10,007 nt of DNA from Planctomycetaceae bacterium (GTDB lineage Bacteria; Planctomycetota; Planctomycetia; Pirellulales; Pirellulaceae). The position numbers and the translations under genes are program-made. Positions within the stretch are counted from its first letter, which is position 1. Each line of letters starts with the position of its first letter. The stretch lies in contig PADE01000013.1 in assembly GCA_002702965.1 (NCBI GenBank), positions 1-10,007 of the forward strand. Direction: 5' to 3'. The notes beneath the pieces are model-generated. The model was not told the DNA's origin. It was given only the letters and a program-made list of their open reading frames with translations, and made no database searches. Of the stretch, positions 1-6,733 are shown piece by piece.

Positions 1-187
1 CGTCGTGACGATCGCTCCAGCGATCGCCGGGACTCGGTACGTCTGCCGAATGCTGGTTAGTAAGTTGGCGACGTCGAGATCGCCAGCCGACGCGCCCGCT
101 TCCTGTTCAGTGCCACACCCCTCGCTGGCCACACACGACGCCTGCAAGATGGCCGAAACGGTAAAGACCCAAAGAAGTCGTGTTCGC

Positions 188-487
188 ATGGTACCTGTAT
201 TTTTTGCGTTTACGATCGGAGGTCCCTCTCTCAGGAAAAGACCCTCCATTCCTCTTGATAATTCCAAGCCAGCGCCCAGACCACAGCCAAGGAAACGACC
301 AGCTAAAGATTCAAAAAAACAAGCAGAGGGTAAAGCCTCCTGTACTTTCTATCTTCCTGAGCCTCTCGACGATGATCTTCAGGCTCTCAGTTTCATGAGC
401 CGAACACCGCAGACGCAACCTGACGAGGATGCGATTCGTAGCCTGATCATACGTAAGCGAGCGAATCTCCCATCAAGAGCGGCCTGA
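188..487 (+). CDS. Doubtful small basic protein, possibly ribbon-helix-helix-like
   Basis: I do not recognise this protein, and it may not be a gene. The frame is open from the left edge (a GTG at 5), but no candidate start has a convincing ribosome binding site. ATG 188 is a conservative choice giving 99 residues. The N-terminal half is rich in Pro, Arg and Lys (the PAPRPQPRKRPAKDSKK stretch) and looks disordered. It is followed by CTFYLPEPLDDDLQALSFM, a short strand then a helix, which loosely recalls the start of ribbon-helix-helix DNA-binding proteins. The TGA stop at 485-487 overlaps an ATG at 487, but the frame that ATG opens soon becomes the opposite strand of the 566-1198 gene and does not look coding. 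Without homologues, treat it as a possible remnant or a chance ORF. Confidence 0.25.
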   Translation: MVPVFFAFTIGGPSLRKRPSIPLDNSKPAPRPQPRKRPAKDSKKQAEGKASCTFYLPEPLDDDLQALSFMSRTPQTQPDEDAIRSLIIRKRANLPSRAA

Positions 488-565
488 TGTTTGTACCTGA
501 TGAGATCGTGGATGTGATCGAGACCAAGCAGCGGGGTGAGCAACCCGCCACACGTCGGTGCTGCG

Positions 566-1198
566 TCACTTTTTTTGGGGAGGTTGCAACAACTTGGCAA
601 GCATTTGAACGACTTCAGCAAAACAATCCTTGTGAGTCAATTTTCCGAAGGGTTGATCCGGGTATTTGGGCACCGGGATGCCGGAAGGCAACGTCCATTC
701 ACATTGCTGCATCCTCCAGGCGAGGATCACGACGTGCGGCTTTGCCCCGCGAAACGTACCAAGCCGCGCGGGGAGCTTCTGCACTTGCGCGTGCGCCAGA
801 ACATCCGCGAGTTGCTGAAGTTGTCTGGCGGTCAACTTCCCGCTGCGGTCAGGCTTTCGGGTGGTGCGTCCAGCGACCTGTTTGCGATCCCATGCACCAT
901 TGGGTCGCACGGTCCAGATGGTGCCTTTGACCCCATTGGTGCCACTTTGTAGATCTTTGAGCGTCAATGTGGCCGCGAGTTTTCCATCTTTGCGGAGATA
1001 TTTATCACGAGGAAGCGTTGCCAGCGCCCAGCAGGAAAAAAGCAGGAGAGACGTGATGCTGAGCATCGGCGTGAGCCACAACCGTCTGGTGACCGATTGA
1101 ATCTGAAACGTCTGCAAATGTGCCCGTTGTCGTTCCTCCGTTTCACCTATCGCCTGCCCACCGGGAAACAACGCAGCCATTTTCTGTGGGCATTTCAT
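566..1198 (-). CDS. Hypothetical exported or membrane-anchored protein
   Basis: The protein has 210 residues and no function I can name. Residues 45-60 (MLSITSLLLFSCWALA) form one hydrophobic segment, preceded by Arg-Arg at 38-39, so it is either a signal anchor or a signal peptide behind an N-terminal extension of about 40 residues. LLFSC within it resembles a weak lipobox. The rest is soluble-looking: GTIWTVRPNGAWDRK at 92-106, then a helical GKLTARQLQQLADVLAHAQ block (120-138) ending in a KLPARLGTF stretch. From memory this pattern recalls small exported proteins of Planctomycetota, but I cannot verify that. ATG 1198 has GGAG about 10 nt upstream. ATG 1066, directly at the hydrophobic segment, is an alternative start with no visible ribosome binding site. 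It is isolated, with about 590 bp before the next gene. Confidence 0.5.
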   Translation of the reverse strand: MKCPQKMAALFPGGQAIGETEERQRAHLQTFQIQSVTRRLWLTPMLSITSLLLFSCWALATLPRDKYLRKDGKLAATLTLKDLQSGTNGVKGTIWTVRPNGAWDRKQVAGRTTRKPDRSGKLTARQLQQLADVLAHAQVQKLPARLGTFRGAKPHVVILAWRMQQCEWTLPSGIPVPKYPDQPFGKLTHKDCFAEVVQMLAKLLQPPQKK

Positions 1199-1789
1199 GG
1201 ATGGTCGCTCCGGTCGGAAATCGTTCCTTCGAGTTCACTCAGAAGGAATTGTGTACGAATCAAGATACACCGCAATCCCGAGGATGACCAAGAAACTCAC
1301 CATGTTCCTACTTGCGCATACGGTACTGGATGTTGGCACACTCTTAAGGATTGTCCATCCCTCTCGCAGGGAGAGAGAACGGTGGGACATTTTTCAGACT
1401 CTTCTCCACCATCCATAAATGAAACAACGAAGACCGGATTGTGCGCCAGGTTTCATCTCCGGGATCTCGGTCGTGTTAGTCAGTGCACGGGCGAGATCAC
1501 CCTGCTGAGGCGACAAGTAGTGATTTATTGCCCGGCGCTCGCCGTGACCGATCCACACACAGCAGACGTGCCCTCGAAAATGGGCCCACAGTTCTCGTGC
1601 TGCTCGTCACTCCCGACAAGTTTGACAATCGACAACGAGTGCAGTGGCAATCGAACTACTCGCTCAACGAATTCGACCCTTATCTTCTGAGGGACAACGC
1701 GGCTTTCGAGCTCGTTGGCGTACATGGCCAAGATGTAAAACATTGTGCGCCGCGCGATTCCGGCTGGATGGACATACAGCGGTCCGCCG
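1199..1789. other. 591-bp gap without a convincing gene
   Basis: Short open frames exist on both strands (for example 1483-1824 + and 1525-1833 -). They overlap each other, lack ribosome binding sites and show no family motif. Nothing resembling a tRNA, transposase or long repeat is visible. The stretch separates the left hypothetical gene from the catabolic cluster. Confidence 0.5.
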
Positions 1790-2701
1790 TCAATCCAGCT
1801 TCGTCGGCGCCCCCTGCTGCTTGACCCGCTCATCGTGCTGTTGCTTGGCCTCCATCAGAGCGGGCATGACCCGGTCCAGGTCTTGCAGTCTCCAGAAGTG
1901 ATCCGAGGAAAAGGAGCGAATCACAGCCGGCTGCTGCATGATCCCCACCCAACCCTGCATGACGTCGATGATCTGACCGGTTATCTCCTGACCGGCCGGC
2001 GAAGCGAGCCAGGTGACCACCGGTGCGATCTGCGCTGGACTCTGGGCTGGGTCGTCGAGGTCCGTCTGGAGCCCCCGGGCCTCCCGCAAGTGGATCGTCA
2101 AGCGCGTCGAGGCACCCGGAGAAATGGTGTTGACCGTGGCGCCGTACTTGGCCAGCTCCAAGGCCAGAACTCGGCTGAAGCCGGCGATCCCGGATTTTGC
2201 AGCGCCGTAGTTGGACTGGCCAAAGTTGCCGTAAAGCCCGGAAACCGATGAGAAGTTGATGATCCGACATTCGGGCCGGTTGGTGTCCCGAATGTAGCAG
2301 GCGAAGGGACGCGAGCAGCAATAGTGCCCCTTGAGGTGCACAGCGATGACCTCATCCCATTCTGCTTCCTCCATGTTAAAGAGGGTCCGGTCACGGAGGA
2401 TCCCGGCATTGTTCACCAGGATGTCCAGCGCCCCAAATTGATCCATCGCGGTTTGGAAAATCGCTTGGCCGCCGGCAACCGTTGCGACCGATTCGTAGTT
2501 GGCCACCGCCTCGCCGCCGGCAGACCGAATCTCGTCTACCACCTCATCGGCAACCGTTGAATGGTCGCTGCCGTCTGGGGTGCCACCAAGATCGTTCACC
2601 ACCACCTTGGCCCCTTCCTGAGCAAACATGCGGGCAATCCCACGGCCGATGCCCCGGGCCGCCCCAGTCACCGCGGCAACCTTTCCATCAAGTGCGCCCA
2701 T
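1790..2701 (-). CDS. Short-chain dehydrogenase/reductase, HSD17B4 (MFE-2)-like
   Basis: This is an NAD(P)-dependent short-chain dehydrogenase of 303 residues. The Rossmann glycine motif TGAARGIG is at 12-19, NNAG at 97-100, and the catalytic residues are Ser152, Tyr165 and Lys169 (SNYGAAK). An Asp at 37, in VVVNDLGG at the end of the second strand, favours NAD over NADP. AKVVVNDLGG and VHLKGHY are characteristic of the dehydrogenase domain of peroxisomal multifunctional enzyme type 2 (HSD17B4), which oxidises (3R)-hydroxyacyl-CoA, and of bacterial stand-alone relatives of about 300 residues found in steroid and fatty acid catabolism. A C-terminal extension from about residue 255 makes it longer than a classical 250-residue SDR. 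ATG 2701 is supported by GGGGAGG with a 9-nt spacer. It lies 88 bp downstream of the crotonase gene and is probably co-transcribed. A 3-hydroxyacyl-CoA substrate is inferred; a hydroxysteroid-CoA is possible. Confidence 0.93.
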   Translation of the reverse strand: MGALDGKVAAVTGAARGIGRGIARMFAQEGAKVVVNDLGGTPDGSDHSTVADEVVDEIRSAGGEAVANYESVATVAGGQAIFQTAMDQFGALDILVNNAGILRDRTLFNMEEAEWDEVIAVHLKGHYCCSRPFACYIRDTNRPECRIINFSSVSGLYGNFGQSNYGAAKSGIAGFSRVLALELAKYGATVNTISPGASTRLTIHLREARGLQTDLDDPAQSPAQIAPVVTWLASPAGQEITGQIIDVMQGWVGIMQQPAVIRSFSSDHFWRLQDLDRVMPALMEAKQQHDERVKQQGAPTKLD

Positions 2702-2710
2702 CCGTCGATT

Positions 2711-2717
2711 CCTCCCC
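2711..2717 (-). promoter_or_regulatory. Ribosome binding site of the HSD17B4-like SDR
   Basis: Read on the minus strand this is GGGGAGG, ending 9 nt before ATG 2701. It supports that start. Confidence 0.75.
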
Positions 2718-2789
2718 GGTTGAGTGACGTTCGTTGCCGACAGCTTAGTACCAATTCACGGCGAACGGAATTCCAGGCCTGACAGGTTG

Positions 2790-3551
2790 TCAACGGCCGG
2801 TGACCTCTTTCGTCGCCGCGCGAAAGCGCGCGACTTGCTCTGGACTACCTCGCAAGCGTCGGCTCTTCTCCTGCTCAAGATCTGCCGCCGCGTCCGACAA
2901 TGTCGCCGCATCGATGACCGCTTTCGAGGCTCTGACGGCGGCGACCGAATTTGCGGCAATCTGCTGCGCCATGTCAAGCGCGGCTGGCATGAGCTCCTGC
3001 AACTCGTGAACCGAGCTTAACAGGCCCCACTTGAGCGCCTCGTCGGCATCAAACTTGCGCCCCGTGAAAATGAGCTCCTTCGCCTTCGACGCACCCACCA
3101 GCCGTGGCAACGTCGCCGCCGCCACGACAAGGCCATACTCTGCTCCGGGCAAGCGAAAAGTCGCATTCACCGAGGCCAACCGAATGTCGCACCCGATGGC
3201 GAGCCGCGCCCCACCTCCGTAGCAGTATCCATTAATAGCGGCAATGACTGGGATCGGCGTCCTCGAACAGGTATCGATCGCATCGGCCACCGTTCCCATG
3301 CGCGGATCGGTCGCCGGAACTTCGACACCACTCGCTTCCAGCATATCGGCGCCGGCACAAAACGCCTCTTCGCCGCTCCCCGTTAAAACGACGACCCGAA
3401 TCCCCTCGTCTTCTGCTGCCGCGTTCATCGCCGCCACCAACCGACTCGCCAGCGCCCGATTCAAAGCGTGGTGCCGCTGCGGCCGGTTCATGGTTAAGAC
3501 CAAGACATGGCCGTGTCGCTCCTGGAGCACGAAGTCCGCTCTGCTGGCCAT
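2790..3551 (-). CDS. Enoyl-CoA hydratase/isomerase (crotonase) family protein lacking both hydratase glutamates
   Basis: This is a crotonase-fold protein of 253 residues. The fold is clear: MNRPQRHHALN at 21-31, AFCAGADMLE at 63-72 (oxyanion-hole region) and VIAAINGYCYGGGARLAIGC at 102-121. In mitochondrial enoyl-CoA hydratase the catalytic acids are Glu144 (GGGCEL) and Glu164 (QPEI). An ungapped alignment by eye puts Arg116 (GGGARL) and Gly136 (LPGAEYG) at these positions. Glu138 is close by but two residues off. It is therefore unlikely to be a normal hydratase; isomerase, thioesterase/hydrolase or C-C bond chemistry are possible. The open frame extends to 3680, but ATG 3551 has GGGGAGGG directly upstream and starts where the family normally begins, so the longer form is not used here. 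It is followed after 88 bp by the HSD17B4-like SDR and is divergent from the acyl-CoA dehydrogenase. Confidence 0.92.
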   Translation of the reverse strand: MASRADFVLQERHGHVLVLTMNRPQRHHALNRALASRLVAAMNAAAEDEGIRVVVLTGSGEEAFCAGADMLEASGVEVPATDPRMGTVADAIDTCSRTPIPVIAAINGYCYGGGARLAIGCDIRLASVNATFRLPGAEYGLVVAAATLPRLVGASKAKELIFTGRKFDADEALKWGLLSSVHELQELMPAALDMAQQIAANSVAAVRASKAVIDAATLSDAAADLEQEKSRRLRGSPEQVARFRAATKEVTGR

Positions 3552-3553
3552 GG

Positions 3554-3561
3554 CCCTCCCC
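3554..3561 (-). promoter_or_regulatory. Ribosome binding site deciding the crotonase start
   Basis: On the minus strand this reads GGGGAGGG, with its GGAG core 4 nt from ATG 3551. It favours that start over upstream in-frame codons, which would add about 43 residues that do not resemble the family. Confidence 0.7.
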
Positions 3562-3998
3562 GAATAAAACTGGTTGGCAAGCTCCTCATGATAGCCAATC
3601 CGTGCTCCCACCACTGGGAGAAGTCGCGCCGAAGCGCGGCATCCAAAGCACGCAATACGGAGTCCAACACCGACCAACAATGGAAAAACGAAAGGGTCGC
3701 GACGGCGGTGCTCCCATGGCGGGCTCGATCGTGCGGGCGGAATCGGCGGGTTGCGGACCTACGACGTCGTTCGCATTCGCAGCTGACGATCCGACAGCCC
3801 CACGGAAGGATGCCGCCGTTACGACCGAGCGTTCCATTGCCGCCCCGCCGCCGAAACATCTCGGCGATCTGGGTCTAGGGCCAACCGCCAAATTGTGATA
3901 GCGTCAAAAAGAGAATCACTTCGGCCTGTGCATCCGCGCTCGCTGCGATCCCCACGCTGTGCCAGAAGCGGCTGGTTCGTTTTCGAAGCTCTCTTTTC

Positions 3999-4003
3999 AG
4001 GAG
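3999..4003 (+). promoter_or_regulatory. Ribosome binding site deciding the GTG start of the acyl-CoA dehydrogenase
   Basis: AGGAG lies 6 nt before GTG 4010. The frame is open further upstream to an ATG at 3959, but that ATG has no comparable site, and the protein read from GTG begins with the usual family N-terminus. Confidence 0.8.
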
Positions 4004-4009
4004 ACGCCC

Positions 4010-5278
4010 GTGGACTTCAACATCCCGCAGGAACTCACCGACTATCTGGCCGAACTGGACGACTTTATCGAGCGTGAAATCAAACCGCTCGAAAACGACA
4101 ACGACAATATCCGCTTCTTTGATCATCGACGTGAAGATGCGCGCACCGATTGGGAACGAGGAGGTTTGCCCTGCGAAGACTGGGAAGCGCTATTGCGCGA
4201 GGCACGGCGCCGGGCGGATGCCGCCGGGCACTACCGGTATGCGTTTCCGAAAGAATACGGTGGCGCCGCGGGCACCAACCTCGGTATGGCGATCATCCGC
4301 GAACATTTGGCGCGCAAAGGTCTGGGCCTACACAACGATCTTCAGAACGAACACTCGATCGTAGGTAATAACGTCGGTTTACTGCTGATGGCTCACTACG
4401 GCACCGACGCGCAGAAGGCCGAGTGGATCGACGATCTGGCGGAAGGTCGCAAGAGCTTCGCGTTCGGGATTACCGAACCCGGTCATGGTTCGGATGCAAC
4501 GCACATGGAAACAACTGCCCACAAGGAAGGAGAAGAGTGGGTCATCCGTGGCGAGAAGACCTGGAACACGGGAGTTCACAAAGCGCCGTACGACATGGTG
4601 ATGGCGCGTACGAGCGGGAAACCGGGAGATGGCGAAGGCATCACGGCATTCCTGACGCCCATGAAAGCCGCCGGGGTAAAGATCGAAGAGTTTCTCTGGA
4701 CATTCAACATGCCTACCGACCATGCGCGCGTATCGTTCACGAACGTCCGAGTCCCCCCGACTTCCATTTTGGGTGGCGAAGGGCGTGGGTTACAGGTAGT
4801 ACAACACTTTTTCAACGAAAATCGGATTCGCCAGGCCGCCTCGAGCTTGGGCGCCGCGCAGTACTGTATTGAAGCGTCGGTGCAGTACGCAAAACAGCGC
4901 AAGCCTTTCGGCAAAGCGTTGTCGTCCAACCAGGGAATTCAGTTTCCCCTAGTGGAATTGCAAACCCAGGCCGAGATGCTGCGCGCACTCCTCCATAAAA
5001 CCGCCTGGCAGATGGACACATACGGCCCCTTCTCGGTCTCTGACAAGGTCTCGATGTGCAACTATTTTTCGAATCGGCTGTGCTGCGAGGCGGCGGACCG
5101 CGCCATGCAGATACACGGCGGGTTGGGTTACTCCCGACATAAACCGTTTGAACACATCTACCGCCACCACAGGCGCTACCGCATCACCGAAGGCGCCGAA
5201 GAAATCCAAATGCGCCGCGTGGCGGGTTATATGTTCGGTTACATGAAGCAACAAGCGCCCAAGGGTGTGCGCAGTTAA
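4010..5278 (+). CDS. Acyl-CoA dehydrogenase
   Basis: This is an FAD-dependent acyl-CoA dehydrogenase of 422 residues, which introduces the alpha-beta double bond into an acyl-CoA and passes electrons to electron-transfer flavoprotein. The N-terminal helical domain has IKPLEND and an FFDHRREDARTDWE stretch (residues 24-49), a form seen in a longer subfamily of catabolic dehydrogenases. The middle beta-domain carries FGITEPGHGSDAT at 152-164 (flavin and substrate binding) and WVIRGEKTW at 177-185. The C-terminal helices have RKPFGK at 298-302 and MQIHGGLGYSRHKP at 366-379. Glu394 in RITEGAEEIQ aligns with the catalytic base Glu376 of medium-chain acyl-CoA dehydrogenase, so it should be active. 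The start is GTG 4010 (see the ribosome binding site entry), not ATG 3959. It stands alone on the plus strand, divergent from the crotonase gene and convergent with the MaoC gene. The substrate cannot be read from sequence. Confidence 0.96.
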   Translation: MDFNIPQELTDYLAELDDFIEREIKPLENDNDNIRFFDHRREDARTDWERGGLPCEDWEALLREARRRADAAGHYRYAFPKEYGGAAGTNLGMAIIREHLARKGLGLHNDLQNEHSIVGNNVGLLLMAHYGTDAQKAEWIDDLAEGRKSFAFGITEPGHGSDATHMETTAHKEGEEWVIRGEKTWNTGVHKAPYDMVMARTSGKPGDGEGITAFLTPMKAAGVKIEEFLWTFNMPTDHARVSFTNVRVPPTSILGGEGRGLQVVQHFFNENRIRQAASSLGAAQYCIEASVQYAKQRKPFGKALSSNQGIQFPLVELQTQAEMLRALLHKTAWQMDTYGPFSVSDKVSMCNYFSNRLCCEAADRAMQIHGGLGYSRHKPFEHIYRHHRRYRITEGAEEIQMRRVAGYMFGYMKQQAPKGVRS

Positions 5279-5305
5279 CGAGCGGCTGCAGTCCTTACCG
5301 CGCTT

Positions 5306-5327
5306 GAGTGACCGCAGGGGGTCGCTT
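5306..5327. terminator. Weak hairpin between convergent genes
   Basis: GAGTGACC and GGTCGCTT can pair over 8 bp, including two G-U pairs, around a 6-nt loop. The hairpin lies 28 bp past the acyl-CoA dehydrogenase stop, in the gap between two convergent genes. There is no T-run after it on either strand, so intrinsic termination is doubtful. Confidence 0.25.
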
Positions 5328-5455
5328 CAGTCAACCGAGATGCGGGTACACCGAAACCTGAAATCCTCACTATCTCTGCGCGTGGACAAGTTTGCTCCCC
5401 CTCACAACGCGAGACACCACCCACAAACGACGTCAGTTTGGTTCGATGGGCAAAG

Positions 5456-5863
5456 TCAATCGACGCGGGCCGTAGCGTATCCCGACAGGACCGATGCGCC
5501 GTCTTGATTCGTGGTTTCCACCTTCAGCTTGACGATGCCGTCGTTGACTTCTTCCACGGTCGCGGTGGCGTTGAGCGTGTCACCCGGCCAAACCTGGCTG
5601 GTAAAGCGGACACCGTACTTTGTAAGGCGTCCGTCGCCAACGTAGTTGGTGATCATCCGACCGGTCATGCCCATGGTCAGCATGCCGTGCGCGAAAACGG
5701 ACGGGTAACCGGAAATCTGTTTCGTGAATACTTCGTCGGTATGGACCGGGTTGTAATCCCCGGACGCACCCGCGTACATCACGAGTTGTGTCCGCTTGAG
5801 GTCTTCGACCAGGCATTCGGTATAGGTGTCGCCGACTTTCAGATCGCTACCGTTGAGTGCCAT
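5456..5863 (-). CDS. MaoC-type (R)-enoyl-CoA hydratase, catalytic hotdog subunit
   Basis: This is a single-hotdog MaoC-like protein of 135 residues that would add water to trans-2-enoyl-CoA to give the (3R)-hydroxyacyl-CoA. The hydratase 2 motif is intact at 30-60 (YAGASGDYNPVHTDE through VFAHGML), with the expected catalytic pair Asp36 and His41. HadB of the mycobacterial fatty acid synthase II dehydratase has its catalytic Asp and His at the same numbers. ATG 5863 is chosen over the in-frame GTG at 5872, because the GTG lies inside the AGGAGGT ribosome binding site. The start is 35 bp after the preceding hotdog gene, which lacks the catalytic His. Such pairs (HadAB, ChsH1/ChsH2) assemble as heteromers, so I infer the same here. 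An (R)-hydroxy product would suit the HSD17B4-like SDR. Confidence 0.93.
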   Translation of the reverse strand: MALNGSDLKVGDTYTECLVEDLKRTQLVMYAGASGDYNPVHTDEVFTKQISGYPSVFAHGMLTMGMTGRMITNYVGDGRLTKYGVRFTSQVWPGDTLNATATVEEVNDGIVKLKVETTNQDGASVLSGYATARVD

Positions 5864-5870
5864 GAACGCC

Positions 5871-5877
5871 ACCTCCT
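5871..5877 (-). promoter_or_regulatory. Strong ribosome binding site of the MaoC hydratase gene
   Basis: On the minus strand this is AGGAGGT. AGGAGG sits 8 nt before ATG 5863 and overlaps the upstream GTG at 5872-5870. This rules out GTG as the main start. Confidence 0.85.
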
Positions 5878-5898
5878 AGGTTCTTCGAATCTGTTTAT

Positions 5899-6390
5899 CT
5901 ACTTGTCTACGAGACGTTCCGTCCGAACGCCGACGCCACGCGCGGTGATGACCAGTTCACCCTTTTGATCGCGATATTCGGTAACGGACTCCGAAAAGTA
6001 GAGTTTGCCCGAACGCTTACCCTGCTTCTCCCAGGTCTTACCCGGTTTGGTCGTGGCGCTAAGGACATCGCCGGGCTGCGGATGCCGGTGATATTCGAAG
6101 TGCTGTTCGGCGTGTAGCCCGCCGCCTCCAGCAGCTGTGGAAGCTTCCTGCTTGATGCCGGTCGGTTCCTTGCCGGAGCCCAGCCAACCGTCACCGCTCG
6201 TTTTCGGTCGCAAACGGTAGTCCGGATCAAACTGAGCGCTGGCTTGCGCAAACGTCGGCGGTGCAATGATGGATCCCGGTTCTGTGCCCCGGGCATAGTC
6301 TTCGTCGTAGTAGATTGGGTTGGCGTCTCCAATCGAACGGGCAAACATCATGATGTGGCTCGCTTCAATCGGAAACTTCTCAACAGCCAT
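5899..6390 (-). CDS. MaoC N-terminal/FAS1-like dehydratase-domain protein, non-catalytic hotdog partner
   Basis: This hotdog protein of 163 residues resembles the N-terminal FAS1-like dehydratase domain (HadA or ChsH2-N type). Near its start, ARSIGDANPIYYDEDYA (17-33) matches the hydratase 2 motif around Asp22 and Asn24, but Tyr27 replaces the catalytic His. IIAPPTFAQA (41-50) and HAEQHFEYHRHPQPGDVL (93-110) are typical of this group. Known relatives are inactive alone and shape the acyl-binding tunnel of a heteromer with a catalytic hotdog protein. The gene for such a partner follows directly, 35 bp downstream. ATG 6390 is preceded by AAGGGGG, with 6 nt between. Upstream is a 343-bp gap, so the pair may have its own promoter. 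Heteromer formation is inferred, not shown. Confidence 0.9.
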   Translation of the reverse strand: MAVEKFPIEASHIMMFARSIGDANPIYYDEDYARGTEPGSIIAPPTFAQASAQFDPDYRLRPKTSGDGWLGSGKEPTGIKQEASTAAGGGGLHAEQHFEYHRHPQPGDVLSATTKPGKTWEKQGKRSGKLYFSESVTEYRDQKGELVITARGVGVRTERLVDK

Positions 6391-6733
6391 CCGTTACCCC
6401 CTTCTCTGATGCCATCGTTGAAACCAAAGGAAATTGAGTTCTACTAAATTCGAGCGAATTCACCAGCTCTGCGGGTCGGAATGGATAAGCCTTTATCGTT
6501 TCCTGCGAGAATTTGAAAAGACCTCTCGCGAGACGGCCCCGGGGCAGAAAGGTCCTCGCAGCGAAGATGGCGGTAGTCCAACCTGGATGACATCGGAGTC
6601 CAGCGACCACATGGACATGCTGACAAAGTCCCGGCAGAGAATGTCTGGAAATCGCGGCACAAGGTCGCAGAGCGAGTGACCCACGAAAACACGGCGAGGG
6701 CCGCGTTTCGCGAGCGAATGAGGCCGCACGTGG
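6391..6733. other. 343-bp gap upstream of the hotdog pair
   Basis: This lies between the synthetase stop and the first hotdog gene, all on the minus strand. Small frames on both strands (for example 6434-6679 + and 6493-6729 -) lack motifs and good starts. The part nearest the hotdog gene is AT-richer and holds the perfect inverted repeat listed separately. It is large enough for a promoter serving the hotdog pair. Confidence 0.45.
6447..6460. repeat. Perfect short inverted repeat, candidate operator
   Basis: AATTCG-AG-CGAATT has perfect 6-bp arms and a 2-bp centre, 57 bp upstream of ATG 6390 in an AT-rich patch. Its position and symmetry would suit a dimeric repressor site for the hotdog pair. 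I see no second copy, and no regulator gene is in the window. Confidence 0.4.

Larger units (their letters stand above)
3552..4009. other. 458-bp divergent intergenic region
   Basis: This separates the divergent crotonase and acyl-CoA dehydrogenase start codons and must hold promoters for both directions. Open frames here are short, overlap on both strands and lack motifs. An AT-richer patch at about 3890-3920 contains GTGAT (3895-3899) and ATCAC (3915-3919) as an inverted pair 15 nt apart. I cannot assign -35/-10 boxes with confidence. Confidence 0.45.

Noticed and set aside
487..930. Plus-strand ORF of 147 residues following the small basic ORF
   Set aside because: Most of it is opposite the 566-1198 gene, it is Arg/Ala/Ser-rich without motifs, and the minus-strand frame has a coherent hydrophobic segment and soluble domain.
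1361..1378. TCCCT/AGGGA and CTCTC/GAGAG small hairpin options around 1361-1378
   Set aside because: The stems are only 5 bp, mutually exclusive, not followed by a T-run, and not placed at the end of any gene.
1483..1833. Overlapping ORFs on both strands in the 1199-1789 gap
   Set aside because: No motif, no ribosome binding site, mutual overlap, and both run into the end of the real SDR gene.
3552..3680. Upstream extension of the crotonase frame to 3680
   Set aside because: The extra 43 residues do not resemble the family, and a strong GGGGAGGG site sits right before ATG 3551.
6434..6679. Plus-strand ORF in the 343-bp gap
   Set aside because: It starts at TTG with poor spacing to any ribosome binding site, and its Ser/Arg-rich sequence has no recognisable fold.
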